Of a stretch of 64,000 nucleotides of DNA, positions 47,735-60,216 are shown in pieces. The notes beneath the pieces are model-generated. The model saw only the letters and a program-made list of their open reading frames with translations, ran no database searches and was not told the origin of the DNA. The number at the start of each line of letters is the position of its first letter. The first letter of the stretch is position 1. This DNA comes from Symbiodinium natans (Eukaryota; Sar; Dinophyceae; Suessiales; Symbiodiniaceae). The DNA is taken from contig CAJNDS010000402.1 of the NCBI GenBank assembly GCA_905221605.1, positions 515,818 through 579,817 of the forward strand, given 5' to 3'. A program made the translations under genes and the position numbers.

Positions 47735-48922
47735 GGCCAGGCTGCCGTATGATGAGGCTACTCGTACACTGCAAGTTGCCAGCCCGGCAGCATGCAACCT
47801 CAGGCTTCGATATCTCAGTGCTTCCTATGATGCCTCACAGGCAGCAGAATGAGGCTGTCCTCTGGTCGTCTTGCCTGGTTGGCAGTGCGCTTAGGGGGCT
47901 TGAATACTGACGTCGCCGATGCCCGAAGCACGGCGCCTGCAGTTCCCCTGCAACCCTTGTGCTATCGGAAAGTCTTTGAGACGCAGGTCCTGCCCTCTTT
48001 CTTGCCAGCTGAGCCTCATGAAACGGAGAGAAGCTCTTGGAAGCTCAGGGAAGCTCAGGGAGAAGCCGAAAAGCCGAAGCGGGTGAGCCAAAGGTGTTCC
48101 GGCCTTGGTCGGTTTCAAGCTGTTGCACGACCGATGGGCAGGCTCAGACCTGAGTCGAGGAACTGCTTCCCCCGGCTGAATGTAGCCTATGTTGCCTATT
48201 GCTGTGAATGTGTTTTCTGCGGCTGTCTGCCAACTTGAAGGTAGCCGCTGGTTTGGTGCCAGCAGCAAGCTCAGATTATTCAGCGGGATGTTTTCAGCAC
48301 CCAAGTACTAGGCTGTTTGGCAATTCGGGCCTTGAAGCCCCGAAGATACCTTTGGAGTCCTCTCCTCAAGCAACTGCCGCATGTCCAGGCACGTTCGGCA
48401 TCGCCCTTACTCTGACCTTCGGCGTCAGCCGGCTGGTTTCGGAGTGCCCTTCGATTGTTCACTCTGGTCCCTCCGACCCCTGTGCTTCATACATCCGTAC
48501 ATGTGACCCCGCCCGGGTTAGCAGCAATGGGGAGTACAACTCGTCACAGTCGATTTTGCTTCTCAGTTATGGCATCTCTGGCTTCTGTGGCTAAGTCATA
48601 ACCTGCATTTGACGGTTTACAGATTATCCTGTCGACGTTATGGACGGTCTGTTGAACATCTGGATCCATGGCCGACCCCGCAACTTTCGTCTGGAAAGCT
48701 TCGACTTGGTGCCTGGCATTCATATTAGAGGAATGCTGAATGGATACTGTACTCCACTTGAGCACTTCAGACAAGAGTAGCTATAACTATAACAAAAATG
48801 GGAGGGTTTGTTTTGCTTACATGGTGTTACGCGACCTGAGCAACATTTCATGCATATCAGATTCTTTGCCACGTTGGTAGGTTCTTGGGGATTCCATATT
48901 CTCGCTCCTCGCCTTGGGCGCC

Positions 48923-51900
48923 ATGGCTTTCTGCAGCTGCGATGGCGGGCCGCCGCCAGAGGAGTTTGTTTATGAGGTTTCTTGGCTTAGAGGGATCTGG
49001 ATCTGTGACAGTTGCGAATGCCCAAACCAGCAACTGCCAGATGATCTCTTCCTCCTGAACCATCTCCAAGGTCGTTCTCACCTCTCAGCTGGACAAACTC
49101 CGTGCCACATTGCTTCAGCATCACCGAACAGCAGCTGGGCCGTCAACAGAGCGGACTCAGAGCCAAAAACCTTCTTGGCTTGAAAGTGCAGCAAACGCAA
49201 GTAGGCTACAAACAGCCCCCGTTCTTTCTGCCCACGCGACATTTGCTTGCAGATGTTCACAAAATCTGAGGAGATGGAGCGGCTGCGCCAGCAGAACCTG
49301 AAGCTCCGAACGGAGCTGGGCCTGGCGCGCCAGGCTCTGGGGTCCGAAATCCGAAGGGGGCGTAGCGACGTAGCTCCGAGTAGGCTTGTGACAAGGCCCG
49401 AGCAGCGCTGACGAATCTCAAGTCTGGCCTGCCAGGGCATTGATTCTGAGGAGGACCCACTGGTGACCACCGTGGCGGACAAGGCAAGCCACGGGTCGCT
49501 GACTGGGGCCTGCTGGTGGCCACTGCGAACAATGTAGTGCACGTATCTGGAAGTCATAGAGTCCTAGAGCTCATGCTTCAAATCTGATATGGCCTTCCAG
49601 GACCTTCCGGCTGCAAGCGCCCCGCTGTTGGTGGCCGCTTCTTCCGCATTGGCGGTGACCATTTTTTGTGTATGTGCCTGTGTTAAGATGCTGGGAATCC
49701 CTCCGGAAGTTTACACTTGGACTGAGGAAGTGCATCCTGGAAGGGTTGAGCGAGACGATGCGCTCAAACCCGCGGAGAGGCGGGGTTTCTGCAGATCTGA
49801 GGGGAGCTGCCAGTGCATGTCTAGCGCTATCCCAGCACCAAAAGCAATAGATTCAATAGACCCAGAGGTGGGCTCTTCTCGCTGCCTCCCTGCTGGACGG
49901 TGAGGCCCAAGGGCCTAGGTTCAGGGCTTTTGGGCCATTTGGCGAAGTAGGGGGTATGAACTTGACATTCCACATGTCTTATTTTTGAGCATGCTAGAAA
50001 CCTGCAACAAGCTCGAACAGAACTCAACCGACGGAGTACAGTATCCTGTGTGACACTTCACCTCTCGCGACCTCAGCACCACAACTGAAAGCTGGCCTTG
50101 CAACACGTGGCAGGCAGTGCAGCAGGAGGATGGCCCCAGTTCTCCCTTGGCGAGCCACGGCAGCCATGGTAAAACCTGGCCCACATGTGCATCCCAGTGA
50201 ATCCCAGTGCATACTCTTAAGGCTCAGATTTGCGTAGTGTCGCCCTCTATAGTCAGAAGCCAGGGCACAGTCTTCAGACTTTCTGGCTCAACAGCTGCCC
50301 CCAGAAGACCCTGTTTTTTGTTTATGGCATTTTCTTCATTGTTTGTGGCAGTTTCTTGCCCCCCCGGCCCAAGAACTTCGCATTATTCCGCGTAACCGTC
50401 GATCGCTGCAGTATAATTTTTCAAACTACGCCTGATAACGGGTAAGGTTATTGAACCGAGTGCAGATCGACCATTGGTATGCGGGCCTAGAGCTCCGTGC
50501 ATCCTTCGGCAACGGCAGTTTGCCATTCATGCGCTGCACCCTCAGGGCAAGCTACGCGCCCGTGCCGCTGCAGATGAAGGCTACCTGGGCGGCTGGCGTC
50601 CACCACATGCGTCAAGTCAGTCGCCCGACCGACAGTACAGATGCCGTTGGAGTTTTTGTACAAGATACGCAAAAGCATATATATTTACACATACATATAT
50701 ATACATATATGTATATATATATATATGTATATGTGTACACATGCAACTAAATACTAAGGATATGAGCAAATGCAAATATAGCAAAAGAATACATCTATAC
50801 ATGGGACTCGTGCAACCTCTCATCGCTATCCATAGGGACACAGACCGCATTTGGGCTGTGTAAGTCAGAGGTATCGTTCCCAGCCTGTTGATGCTGTCAG
50901 GATCGTTTCGGACGACACTTACCGGATTCAACTCCTCGCTGCGGATGCAAGATGCGGTGCAGGAGGAGCTGCGTGGAAAGAGTTCGGCCTGCCCTGTGAT
51001 GCAATCTCTTCAAAAGGAGTCTGATGGAGGTGCCTAGGTAAAGGAAATTGAAGTGCCTCGCTGACGGAACCGACAACAGGCAAGGCACACCATGGGCCCC
51101 AAAGGCGGACGAGAGACATCTTCAGAACTCATACATGGGCTATGAGTGCCATCACACATGCCCAGGAGGACAGCATCTTCCAGCGCTTTGTTGTGGGCCC
51201 ACGCAGCAAGCAGCAGATGTTCTGGTCCACGCTGGGAACCCTTTGGATCGTTTGGGATCTGCTGCCCGGCTCAAGCGAAGAAGGCCGAAGGTGCCAGGCT
51301 GCGTTACGTTCAGCCCGCTAAGCAGGCTTGTTTGGTGTCCAGGATCAACCATTTTCAGCTCCTCTTAAGACCTTGCCATGCTGTTTCGTCTGAGGATTAC
51401 TATCCCACTGGGCCTGTTCCAGGTCGAGGAGATCAGCTGCGCATTTAGCTTTTTTTGCTCACGATACGTATTCAGTATGTATTGCATTTGCGCGGGCGTA
51501 CCTTGCTGGTGATCTCTCATACCGGATGCAGCTCGTTTGAGTATCAGTCCGAAAGTACGCAAACGACAAAGCAGCCCCGTTCTCGAGGAGTTCATCAAAG
51601 CAATGAGCAACGTAGCACGGGTTTCCTTCGTGTGCCTTGGCTAGTGCATCCAGATTTGCCTTTTCCAAGCTTACTCTCTGGAGCCTCTGTCGACGATGTT
51701 TAGCCTTCACAGACACAGACAGGTATTGGCTCTTTGACATCCCCGTGCACTTCTTCTTCGGCGTCGAAAGAAAAGGTCCGCCCACTGTTTGCCTCAACTG
51801 TTTTCCTTATCCTCTCCCTCCGCTCTCGCACTTTCTTGCTCTCGTTTCTTTTTCTCTTCGGTCGGAGCTCCAGCCCTCAAGGGAAGCTCGAGATGCGGCC

Positions 51901-54900
51901 TTCTGTCTTGGCGCGGCACTACTTGCGCCCCTTGGCCCCAGCCTTTGCCTGTCTCCCAGACTGCGGTGCACTCAAACGAGTCGAAAAGTTTGTCAACGGC
52001 ATTCCTCCCGAGCCAGTCCGTAAACGTGGGGCTGAGAGAAGGAAGTTGTCAGCCAAGGAGAGGTCTTAGTCATGAAACAACAAGTTTGAACGCTGCAAGA
52101 TGGTGTTTAGATTTCATTATGGGGTTGCAGGAGTTTTGACCCAGGCTCATGGTTCTGGGTGGATGTCTTGATCGTGGGGCTGGATGCCACGCTGATCACG
52201 GTGGAAGCTCTTCGTGACATGGGAGTGACCCCTGGCCTCGAACAGGGGGACGGGCTCATCGGGCTTTAGAGGCTTTAAAGATTTTAAAGGCTACTAGCAG
52301 CATGTGGTTACAAAAACGCTCTTCGCGCGGGGACCAAGCTATCACAGACGCTTTGCCCACCAGGAACTCGACCATCTTTCGGTCGGCACGCTTCCTTCGA
52401 ACACTCCGCCTCCTTCGGTTGCTGCGCCTGCTGGGCCGACATTAGTCATGTGAGTCATTGGGTTCAGGGAGACCGAGTCCAAGCTTCCGGATACGTAGGG
52501 CTCGTAGGCGCACCCTGCACCTGAAGCAGAGCAGAGCATAGCAGAGCCCTGTTTCAGAAAGTTCAGAACCTTGACTGTCGGAACTGTTGACCGCGCATTG
52601 AGGAACGGAGAGGCCTCATGTTTCCGGTTTGCACATATTTCTATTTGTATTTATTCTTTGTTATTATTATATGCTTGAGGTTCCCATAGGATTTCCTCCG
52701 TTTTCTTACGGACGGGCACAAGGAAAGAACAGGGCTCAGGCAAGGGAAGGAAAGGAAAGGGAGGAAGGAGGACGGAAGGAAGAGACAAAACACGCTCATT
52801 TTGGGGTTCCACATGCCGTGCCACGATCACCTGTCAAAGCGGAGCCTCTCCGTTAAAAAGGCATGCGTCACTTGCAGCATGCATGTTCTGTCAAAAAGCG
52901 GACACCTCCAATTGCAGTAACTTGCGGCGCGATGGGCTGTAATTGGCGTTTGTTTGGAGCTGCAAAACCCCGGGAAGCGCAGGGCTTACATCATCTTAAG
53001 CTGTAGAACATCTCACAACTAGTGCGGTTGTGAGCACTTGTGCCTTACCATTCACCTTGAAACACTACACTTAACTTTTGCAGTGGCCCGACACGTGCAA
53101 ATGCAGTCATGAACGAGTTTGCAGCATGTGTGTCGTTCAAACACATTGAACGGCTGCATTCAGTTTTCAGCATTTCAAGGGCCCCATGCCCATGTTACAA
53201 GCAATGCGTTAATGCCGGATGAAAACCCAAGCAGAACCGAGCAGACAGAAGACCCTTCGCAAGACAAACATCCCCCTTAAATGCTTCCAGACCACCTATA
53301 TGTAGACTAAAGGCATCGATAGGCATCTATAGAGATTATTAGAACCATATCATAGGCCTTCCGAAGCGTGCCGAAGTGCCGAAGCCCTCAGCCATGAGCG
53401 ACTTCAGGCCTTGTGCGTGTGGCCAAGTTGCAGCAGGAGCTCATGCTCCTGGCAAACAGCTCCTGGGTCACCGGGGGGGGGGGGTGCAAGTTAGTTCAGT
53501 TCAGGGGCACGGAGACAAGGCAGGGAGTGAGTATGGAAGCTTTGTTGAACTTGATGTGCTTAGGATTTTTTGGAGCAGGCTTCCCTCATGGTTTGGAGTG
53601 CTCTAGGATTCCCAGGTTCAGTCCTCAGAGCACGAACCCAGAAGTCAGCAAGCTGCTGAGGCTTTCTTTCGACCCACGCCTTTATGGTTGTGAAGATCTG
53701 CGTCGGGTTGGTGATGATGTTGATGATCAATCACATCATCGCGTGCTGTTGGTACGGCAGCTCGGACCTACCCCCACACTCCTTCGCCAAGAATGAACCT
53801 TGTGGTCCAAGGGGCACGCAACGGAATGTCAGTCTTTTCAGTACTCGGTGTAGAGCGCCGGTTGAATGGTTGAGGAGGTCGACGTCCACGGCGTTCCTTC
53901 AGTGCCTTGTTGGGTGCGGTTGGGTGCCAGATGGTGCAGCGATGTCATGAGTGACCCGAGGTATCGGCACGTTTGACATTGACGGCAAAAACTGGATTGC
54001 ACAAGCTGACATGCAGACTGTGTCTTTTGGCGAGGCAGGCTCTCGATCATATTCCCAGATGTTGGCGATTATGGGCTCCTGCTTTGGGACATGAAAGTAA
54101 GATGGCATAACGACGAAACGTAAAGTCCTCGTGACTGCAAGACTGAAACTAGTGCCGCTGTGGAGCGTGCGTGCTGCGCTGCACTTTGCCGGCCCACGTA
54201 GCAGAACATTTCTGATTAGACTGCTCGTTTTGTTGGCGGCATCTTTGTCAGGCTTATGCCGCATCGATGCATTGGGCATCCTGATTGCATGTCAGCTTCG
54301 AGCTTCAGCCCGTTCTGCCAGACTGCGATGTGTGGGTCACTGCAAGTGTTTCTCTGCCCTGTCGGTGCGCAGTGTATAGTTTGGTCGTGGTTGCTTTGAC
54401 TGCCGACCGTGAAAACTTCGGTAGTTGACCGCTGCCTAGCGGTACTGCCTGCATGCACCAGGCACTGACCCAGTTTACGCCAGCCACGCAAGACATCGCT
54501 CCGAGCAATGCGGCTACCCGGCTATGCAAGCTCCATGTGTAGTCTAAGTTTTGTGTTTGGGCTTTGTGGTGCTTGCGCGTCAAAAGTTCGACAGCGCTTG
54601 TTACCTAGTTTCAGAAGTACTAGTAGCAGCCTTCATGTAACTGTGCCGCGATTCTAATCCCTAACTCCCCTTAGTCACCACCACCGCCGTGCCAAACTTC
54701 AAACTCCGTGCTCGGTTCACAATACTGAACACCAAGTTGGAGCGTGTCTTCGCGCTCCTCGTGATTCTCATGGCCATTGGAGTGTTCTCGTAATGCCGGC
54801 ATGTAGCTGGCACGGGGCGCTCGTGACTTGTGAGATTTTGACAGGTCAAGGCAAGTACGGCGCACATATGCATTTTCATCTACATGTGTATATATATATA

Positions 54901-57515
54901 TGTTGTTATTATTATTATTATTATGATTATTAATATTATATTATTATTATTATGTATAGAATTAGTCGATGCGCGCATGTCAGGTCCTTTATTACCTCCA
55001 TCACTGCTACCATGAGCTCTCTCCGGAAAGCCCGGGACGATACAAACAAGATTCACATGACGCTTTTCCGCTTCTTCAACCAGCGGACGCACGGCTGAGT
55101 TATGCTGAGTCGAGACTTCGGAGCAGCTGCCGCATTTGATGCTGTAACGTCAACTGCCACCTGTGAGACGAAATGCTTAGACTGTCAATATTCAGGAATT
55201 ACTCATCCTGCTGTTTTGGTAGCTACTTCTGGCATGTCCACAGACTACCTCGGCCGACATGCGTGCGCCTACCTATGGACTCGTTGTGTTCACCCAGTTT
55301 GCAATGTTGTACTCATTGTACAATGTTACGCATGCAGAAGCTTGGAAGCCAAGTGATTGTATTTCGTCCTCGACCGTGCTGCTAAGCCAGCTGTGCAGGA
55401 ACCTTTCTGTGGGCCTGTATGGAAAAGTCGAGGAGGCCCTTCGCATCGATGGTTTGGCGTCCGTGCGAGTGAAGGAGAGCGGCTTTGTGGAATTGGTGCT
55501 GAATTTGTGCTGTTTCGGTCTTTGCTTTCCGGGCATCCCTGGGAGAGTACCCACGCGTGTGCTGCCACGTGTGCGAAGACTGCCTGGAGCATCGTTCTTT
55601 CGGTGACTGCTTGCCCGAACTCAGGTGAAGTACCGGTTCTGGCAAAGATGCCCGAACGGCTGAAAATGCAGCTGCATGAAGAGATGTACCTGCCCTTGGT
55701 CCAGGTCCTTGGCTTCTGGCCCACTGCCGAGCCGGATCATCAGTACTTCTACTCCAACTTGTGCCACACGTGCATCTCCGAGGACGTCTGCACACAGCAG
55801 CAGGACGTGTTCATGCCTGGCACCGACTGCAAGAATGTCCTGGTTATCGAGACAGGCGTAAAAAGGGGTGTGCAACGTAAAGTGGAAAGCCCTTGAGCCA
55901 CGTGACTTGATGAATCCTCAGCTCTAAAGTCTAAACCGAGTAGCACCTAAACCCGAATGTACAAACTAAGCCGAAACTACATTGACATAAGCCCTTCAAA
56001 ACTTCAATGGACAGGGATGATGCACTACTTCGCGCGGAACCAGGCCGGGATACTCACAAGGAACCAGGAGGTCAAGAACGAGGATGTGCTCTGCCTGCCC
56101 TCCCTCTGGGCCGACTGGCACCACCGCGGCCGCCTGACGGCGAGCAGCGGGACCTGCTACTACATCAAAATCAAGGCAGACGAGTGCTTTGGCATGATTC
56201 CCCCGAGCCTAGACCCCTGGGGGCAGTACCAATTGCCAAGGATTCCCTCCACGGTCCCCTGCTAGGGCGACACTACCCTCTCGGTGAACGTTGGACACCT
56301 TTGCTTGAGAGCATCTGAATGCTCGTTCGTGCCCTCCACACTGGGGTGGGGGCCGTGTCGGGAAAACGAGTCGAAAACGGGATGGACCGAGTCAGAAAAC
56401 GATAAAGACCGAGTCAGAAAACAGGCCGGCGTGAGTCTGAAAACGGCACTGGCACGAGTTGTAAGGCGTATTGGGTGCGACAGCCGAAGCATGCCTCGCT
56501 ATGAAATGCTACACGAAAGCAATTTTTTGCTCCTCATGAGCTGCGTTTGGGTAGGATTCTCAAGCAAATCCTGCCCCTCATGAGGCTTCAGATCTCCCTT
56601 ATCTTTTGCTAGTTCTGAGTTGTTTTGGGTTGTCATCATGCTTGTATTCCTACTGTTCTCTCCCCCCGGCGATGATGCTTGCAGAGCCTGAGCAGTTGAG
56701 GGGGACGTGGCAGGCCGCACTGTGGAAGTGCTGACTTTCGCTTTTACGACTTTTACTTTCACTCACACCCGCTTTTGCTTAATTCGGCCTGATGGAGCAT
56801 GGAGCCGTGCCCAGCTTGCTGCGACAGCCACGGGATGTTTGATGCCTATTCCACGCCAAAGCTTAAGGTTTGCCCTCCTGGCGAACAAGTTTGGGGGGGC
56901 CATGTGGATTCATCTGCAAATTTTCGGTCACTTGGCTGCAAGCCGTCCCTGGCCTCTACGTGCAGGTGATGACAAGTGCATACAATCTCCTTCATTCTTA
57001 GACATACCCTCAGTCAGGTACAAGTAGCCGTGTCTCGTCAAAATAGCTACTACAAATGCAAGCTGCGGAAGGTGTTTGCACCCAAGGTGTTCTCCTGATC
57101 AGCGAGATCGAGAACAGAGATGAGCGTAGCAACATCAAAGAGCATGTCACAGACATCCAGCTGAGCCCCTCGGTTCGAATTCAGAACAGCCGTATCCTAT
57201 GAAAACTTGGCTGACCCTCTCAGTATATTGGCAATTGCTTCACGACAGCTTGCACTGCTTGCACCATGTCTCAGTCACCCTCGTAGGAACTCCTTTTTTC
57301 CTCGCCGGAGAGTTGGTTTTGCATGTCTCGGGTCACGGCTAGGGCACTCTGACAGGTGTCGATGCAACAGCACACAACAAACAACGATGCTTAGGCGTGG
57401 AGGGCCGAATAAGTGTCTCGTTGTTGACAGGCAATGAGGAGCTGGAGCGCATGTCCAGCCGTGCAGCGACGTACCTCGACCCTTTGATTTCAGGCTTCTG
57501 GCCGGGATTCATTCA
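48923..57515 (+). CDS. Voltage-sensor cation channel, CNG/EAG type
   Basis: Six-TM channel with C-linker and a cyclic-nucleotide-binding-like domain. Exons: 48923-48976 (possible start, MAFCSCDGGPPPEEF), 49253-~49350 (coiled coil EEMERLRQQNLKLRTELGLA), 49436-~49509, ~50927-51031, ~51118-51258 (S1: FVVGPRSKQQMFWSTLG), 51723-~51763 (S2: YWLFDIPVHFFFG), 52131-~52245 (S3: GSWFWVDVLIVGLDA), 52364-~52431 (S4: six Arg spaced by three), 53408-~53465, 53661-~53768 (S5: MMLMINHIIACCWYG), ~53961-~54030, ~54150-54187, 54462-54509 (pore: LTQFTPATQDIAPSN), ~54728-54789 (S6: VFALLVILMAIGVFS), 54984-~55085 (C-linker), 55625-55855 (VFMPGTDCKNVLVIETG), 56015-~56193, 57085-57200, 57431-57515. The S6/C-linker Ser (TC|G) and CNBD Gly (G|GG) joins restore frame. 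The pore lacks GYG, so selectivity is unclear. Confidence 0.87.
50224..50445 (+). CDS. Possible extra hydrophobic exon in the channel gene
   Basis: The + frame reads FWLNSCPQKTLFFVYGIFFI, then VCGSFLPPRPKNFALFR, an evident membrane-type helix. It lies between N-terminal and S1 exons of the channel. It could be an alternative exon, a transporter remnant or chance. No phase join was proven. Confidence 0.25.
   Translation, partial: SDLRSVALYSQKPGHSLQTFWLNSCPQKTLFFVYGIFFIVCGSFLPPRPKNFALFRVTVDRCSIIFQTTPDNG
50672..50750. repeat. AT-rich ATAC/ATAT microsatellite
   Basis: CATATATA and TACATATA units in a channel-gene intron. Confidence 0.9.
54885..54958. repeat. AT-rich (TTA)n microsatellite
   Basis: TATATATA followed by TTATTATTA units, in the intron between the S6 and C-linker exons. 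Confidence 0.93.
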
Positions 57516-57960
57516 AGTAATAGTTCTTCCATGGGGGATGGCAGCCCCCTCAACAATGTATACTTTTTTTTCTCACCCTTTTGCCAACCCTCCTCCCCCC
57601 TCCCCAGCGACCCCTCATCTTCTATGCCAAGCTTCCACAAAAGTCAATGCCCAAGGTATGTGTCAATCCTTCAAGCACATGATGTGGCAGCCAGCGCCCG
57701 TGACAAGCCAGCTGCCCCAGGTTTCAGGGATTGCTGTCTCGCCAAAAGGCTCAACAGTCAGATCAGTGAGTGAACGGAAGGCTTGATGCCGTGCAAGCCG
57801 TCACTTCCGAAATTCGTTTTTTCGCCTCTAGCTCCAAACTTTATAAGGGTCAATGCGAGCTTCAAGGCCTGGTGTCGAGGCGAACCTGCAGCTCAGGGCC
57901 GAATGGTCGGTTCTAGTTCTCAAATACCTAGCATGCATCAGAACATCATCTGACATCTTC

Positions 57961-57975
57961 CCCCCCCCCCCCCCC
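57961..57975. repeat. Short poly-C tract
   Basis: A 15-base C run shortly before a possible exon at 57999-58120. Confidence 0.9.
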
Positions 57976-57998
57976 ACAGCCCCCACACTCCCACAAGG

Positions 57999-58120
57999 TC
58001 GCCAAGCCTCCACTCAAGGATTCCGCTGTCGGTCACTGCAACCAGGCCGGGCCACTGGCAACCCAGAGTTGCCATGGCTATGCAACTTGTGTGAGAGAGG
58101 CCTCATGGCACCTCCAACAG
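57999..58120 (+). CDS. Possible exon, unknown
   Basis: After AG at 57998, the + frame reads VAKPPLKDSAVGHCNQAGP, then QSCHGYATCVREASWHLQQ. Protein-like with even Cys spacing. It may be a late exon of the channel gene or belong to a new gene. A second + frame is also open here, so support is limited. Confidence 0.3.
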
Positions 58121-59002
58121 GCTCCACGTAGGAGTTGAAGCAGCTGCGAGTGGGCCGAAGCCCTGAGCCCGAATCCGAGCGCCGAAAAATGCACACATCA
58201 GGTCCACTATGGAGGCTGGCCGTTATAGCTTCCGGGAGAGCATCGAGGTTGCCCGGCTTACAGAGGCTTTTTCCGATCTTTTTTCCATGAAGTGGGGGTT
58301 TCCGAACTCGGGGGTACCTTGTTGGGGCCAAATGATAAGGGGATCCTACAACTTGGAGATTTTGTTTTGGGGTCCTCTCTTTTCGTAAATCCCCATAGCT
58401 GCTGCTGCCTTTGGATGACACTGGCAGTGCCGCTTTGAACAGCCTCCAGAAGTGCCGAAGACAGCCAAACACTTTGCTGACCTGAACAACTCCGAAAATG
58501 CCTTAAATCCAGAATCTACCACCGCACAAAGGCTCACGGAGGCTCCTCAAAATTAACAGTCCAAGCCTGTCAACTGGCCAGGGTGTCCCGTCTATGTCAA
58601 CTCGCAACGTGCGTGTCGGCGGATTGCATGCCATCAATCAAGATTCATGGTGCGCACCTTCACCCGAAGTCGCCAAACCCAGTTGCACTGAGGAAAAGAT
58701 GCAGCGAGCCACTGATCCGAATGATGACGCGACAATGGTCTCGGTGCTGTGAGGCTGAAGCGGAGGGATGCGGAGGGTAGTTTGGGCGTCGTTGTCATCG
58801 CTTTTAAATTGAGAAGCAGATTACAGAGCAGTACAGTAATTTCTTCAAAGTAGGAGTAGCACCCACTCAAACATCTTCTTCGCCAGCATTGTAGTCCCAT
58901 GCAGCACGGACAAAGTTTGATGCCCTGTATATGCGCGATAGATGAGTGGAGCATCCTCAGCATCCTGCATTGCAACTTTGCACTTTGTCTGTACCATGGC
59001 AG

Positions 59003-59124
59003 GCGTCCGTGGCATCCACGTGGCTGCCAAGCAGCGCGGCGGCATATTTGAAGCCATCGACGGCACATATGACACAGGCCGAGGCTGTCGCAGGAGGCAT
59101 CGGTATTTCGCATGTCTCGGGGCA
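59003..59124 (+). CDS. Possible exon, two competing frames
   Basis: Between an AG at 59002 and the GC-rich stretch near 59120, two + frames are open and protein-like: one reads SVASTWLPSSAAAYLKPS and the other GIHVAAKQRGGIFEAIDGTY. The minus strand is open too. I cannot decide which, if any, is translated. Confidence 0.28.
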
Positions 59125-59326
59125 GGAAAATTGCCTGCCCTTTTTTGCGAGTGGGTCGTGACGCCGCCCTGCGGATCAAATCCTGAAGAGCATGGCAACC
59201 TTAGCCTGAGATGACGTTCCAATCCATTCACAATCCAACTTTCGGACCTGATCTTGCCTGCAGCGATAGTCATATAGCGAGCAGGGCGTCGGCTCATGTC
59301 AAGGCTTTTCTCAGATTGAGAGTGCC

Positions 59327-60103
59327 ATGTGTAGACTTTTTCAAATCCCTGACACCTGCCCAGCAAGAGCTCGATATCTAACTCGGTACGAGGTCGCAAT
59401 ATGCCCCAATGTCATCCAATGTTTCAACGTGTCCCACCATGTCTCACCAATCTCACCGCCTCCAGTTACACTGGGTGGGGAAAGCGGAGGTGGCCGTGTA
59501 AGGAGGTTCTTAGAGCGAAGTGATCAACACTTTAAGGGCCCTTCTCGTCCGTGTCATTCACTGCCTACCATACATTTGTCTCTGTGTGCTCTTCTGCTTG
59601 TTCTTGTTCATGCCTTCTGCATGCAATACGAGAACCATGTCGACAGTTCTGGGAAAGTACTGCAGTTCTTCCTCGAGAATCTCACGCTTCCCCACCACGT
59701 CCTGTGGCTGATGAGTTCGTCTTTTGACATGTTTGGCCCTCCTTTGGTACGAGAGATGTTGCATGCCAGCGCAAAGACGCTGGCGGGTCAGACGGCAGAC
59801 CTTGGCAACATGGCGAGCTACTATACTAAACCACAATTGAGAAATCTAGGCCAGTCATTCAAGGCCACCATGTTGTTGGGGTGGTCAGCAGCTGCCGACA
59901 AACTGCCTGCATCGTCGACTGCCAAAACACCAAAAACATGCATGACAACGCAACTCTACGATGCAGGCAGGCGAGCGCGCATGGAAGGAAAAGCTTGGAC
60001 CCGTTGCGGGCCCGAGTTTGTGCCAGTATTCCTTCGCCAGAGCTCCTCAACCCGAACCCGCCGGAGTCTCGTGGATGATTGCGGCTTGATGGGGACCGCT
60101 TGA
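59327..60103 (+). CDS. Hypothetical ORF, 258 codons
   Basis: One of the longest uninterrupted frames in the window. The segment at about 59611-59880 (GKVLQFFLENLTLPHHVLWL, then FDMFGPPLVREMLHASAKTL) is protein-like with a regular hydrophobic pattern. The first 90 and last 60 codons look like non-coding sequence. It is probably one real exon of about 270 nt inside a chance-extended ORF. No family recognised. Confidence 0.38.
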   Translation: MCRLFQIPDTCPARARYLTRYEVAICPNVIQCFNVSHHVSPISPPPVTLGGESGGGRVRRFLERSDQHFKGPSRPCHSLPTIHLSLCALLLVLVHAFCMQYENHVDSSGKVLQFFLENLTLPHHVLWLMSSSFDMFGPPLVREMLHASAKTLAGQTADLGNMASYYTKPQLRNLGQSFKATMLLGWSAAADKLPASSTAKTPKTCMTTQLYDAGRRARMEGKAWTRCGPEFVPVFLRQSSSTRTRRSLVDDCGLMGTA

Positions 60104-60216
60104 CAGCTCGAGGCTTTTGACATGTAAGATTATGCCTATGTGCTGAGGTGTACTGTAAGGCAGGGTGTCATGCATATGGGCTGTGAGGGAGGCATGCGCT
60201 ACGATGATGTGGTCGC

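Noticed and set aside
48544-48774. Minus ORF of 76 codons starting with Met
   Set aside because: Reads partly protein-like, but all other support in the area is + strand and two + frames are open here too. No motif.
58845-59399. Minus ORF of 184 codons
   Set aside because: No motif, and it is overlapped by + frames with better protein character.
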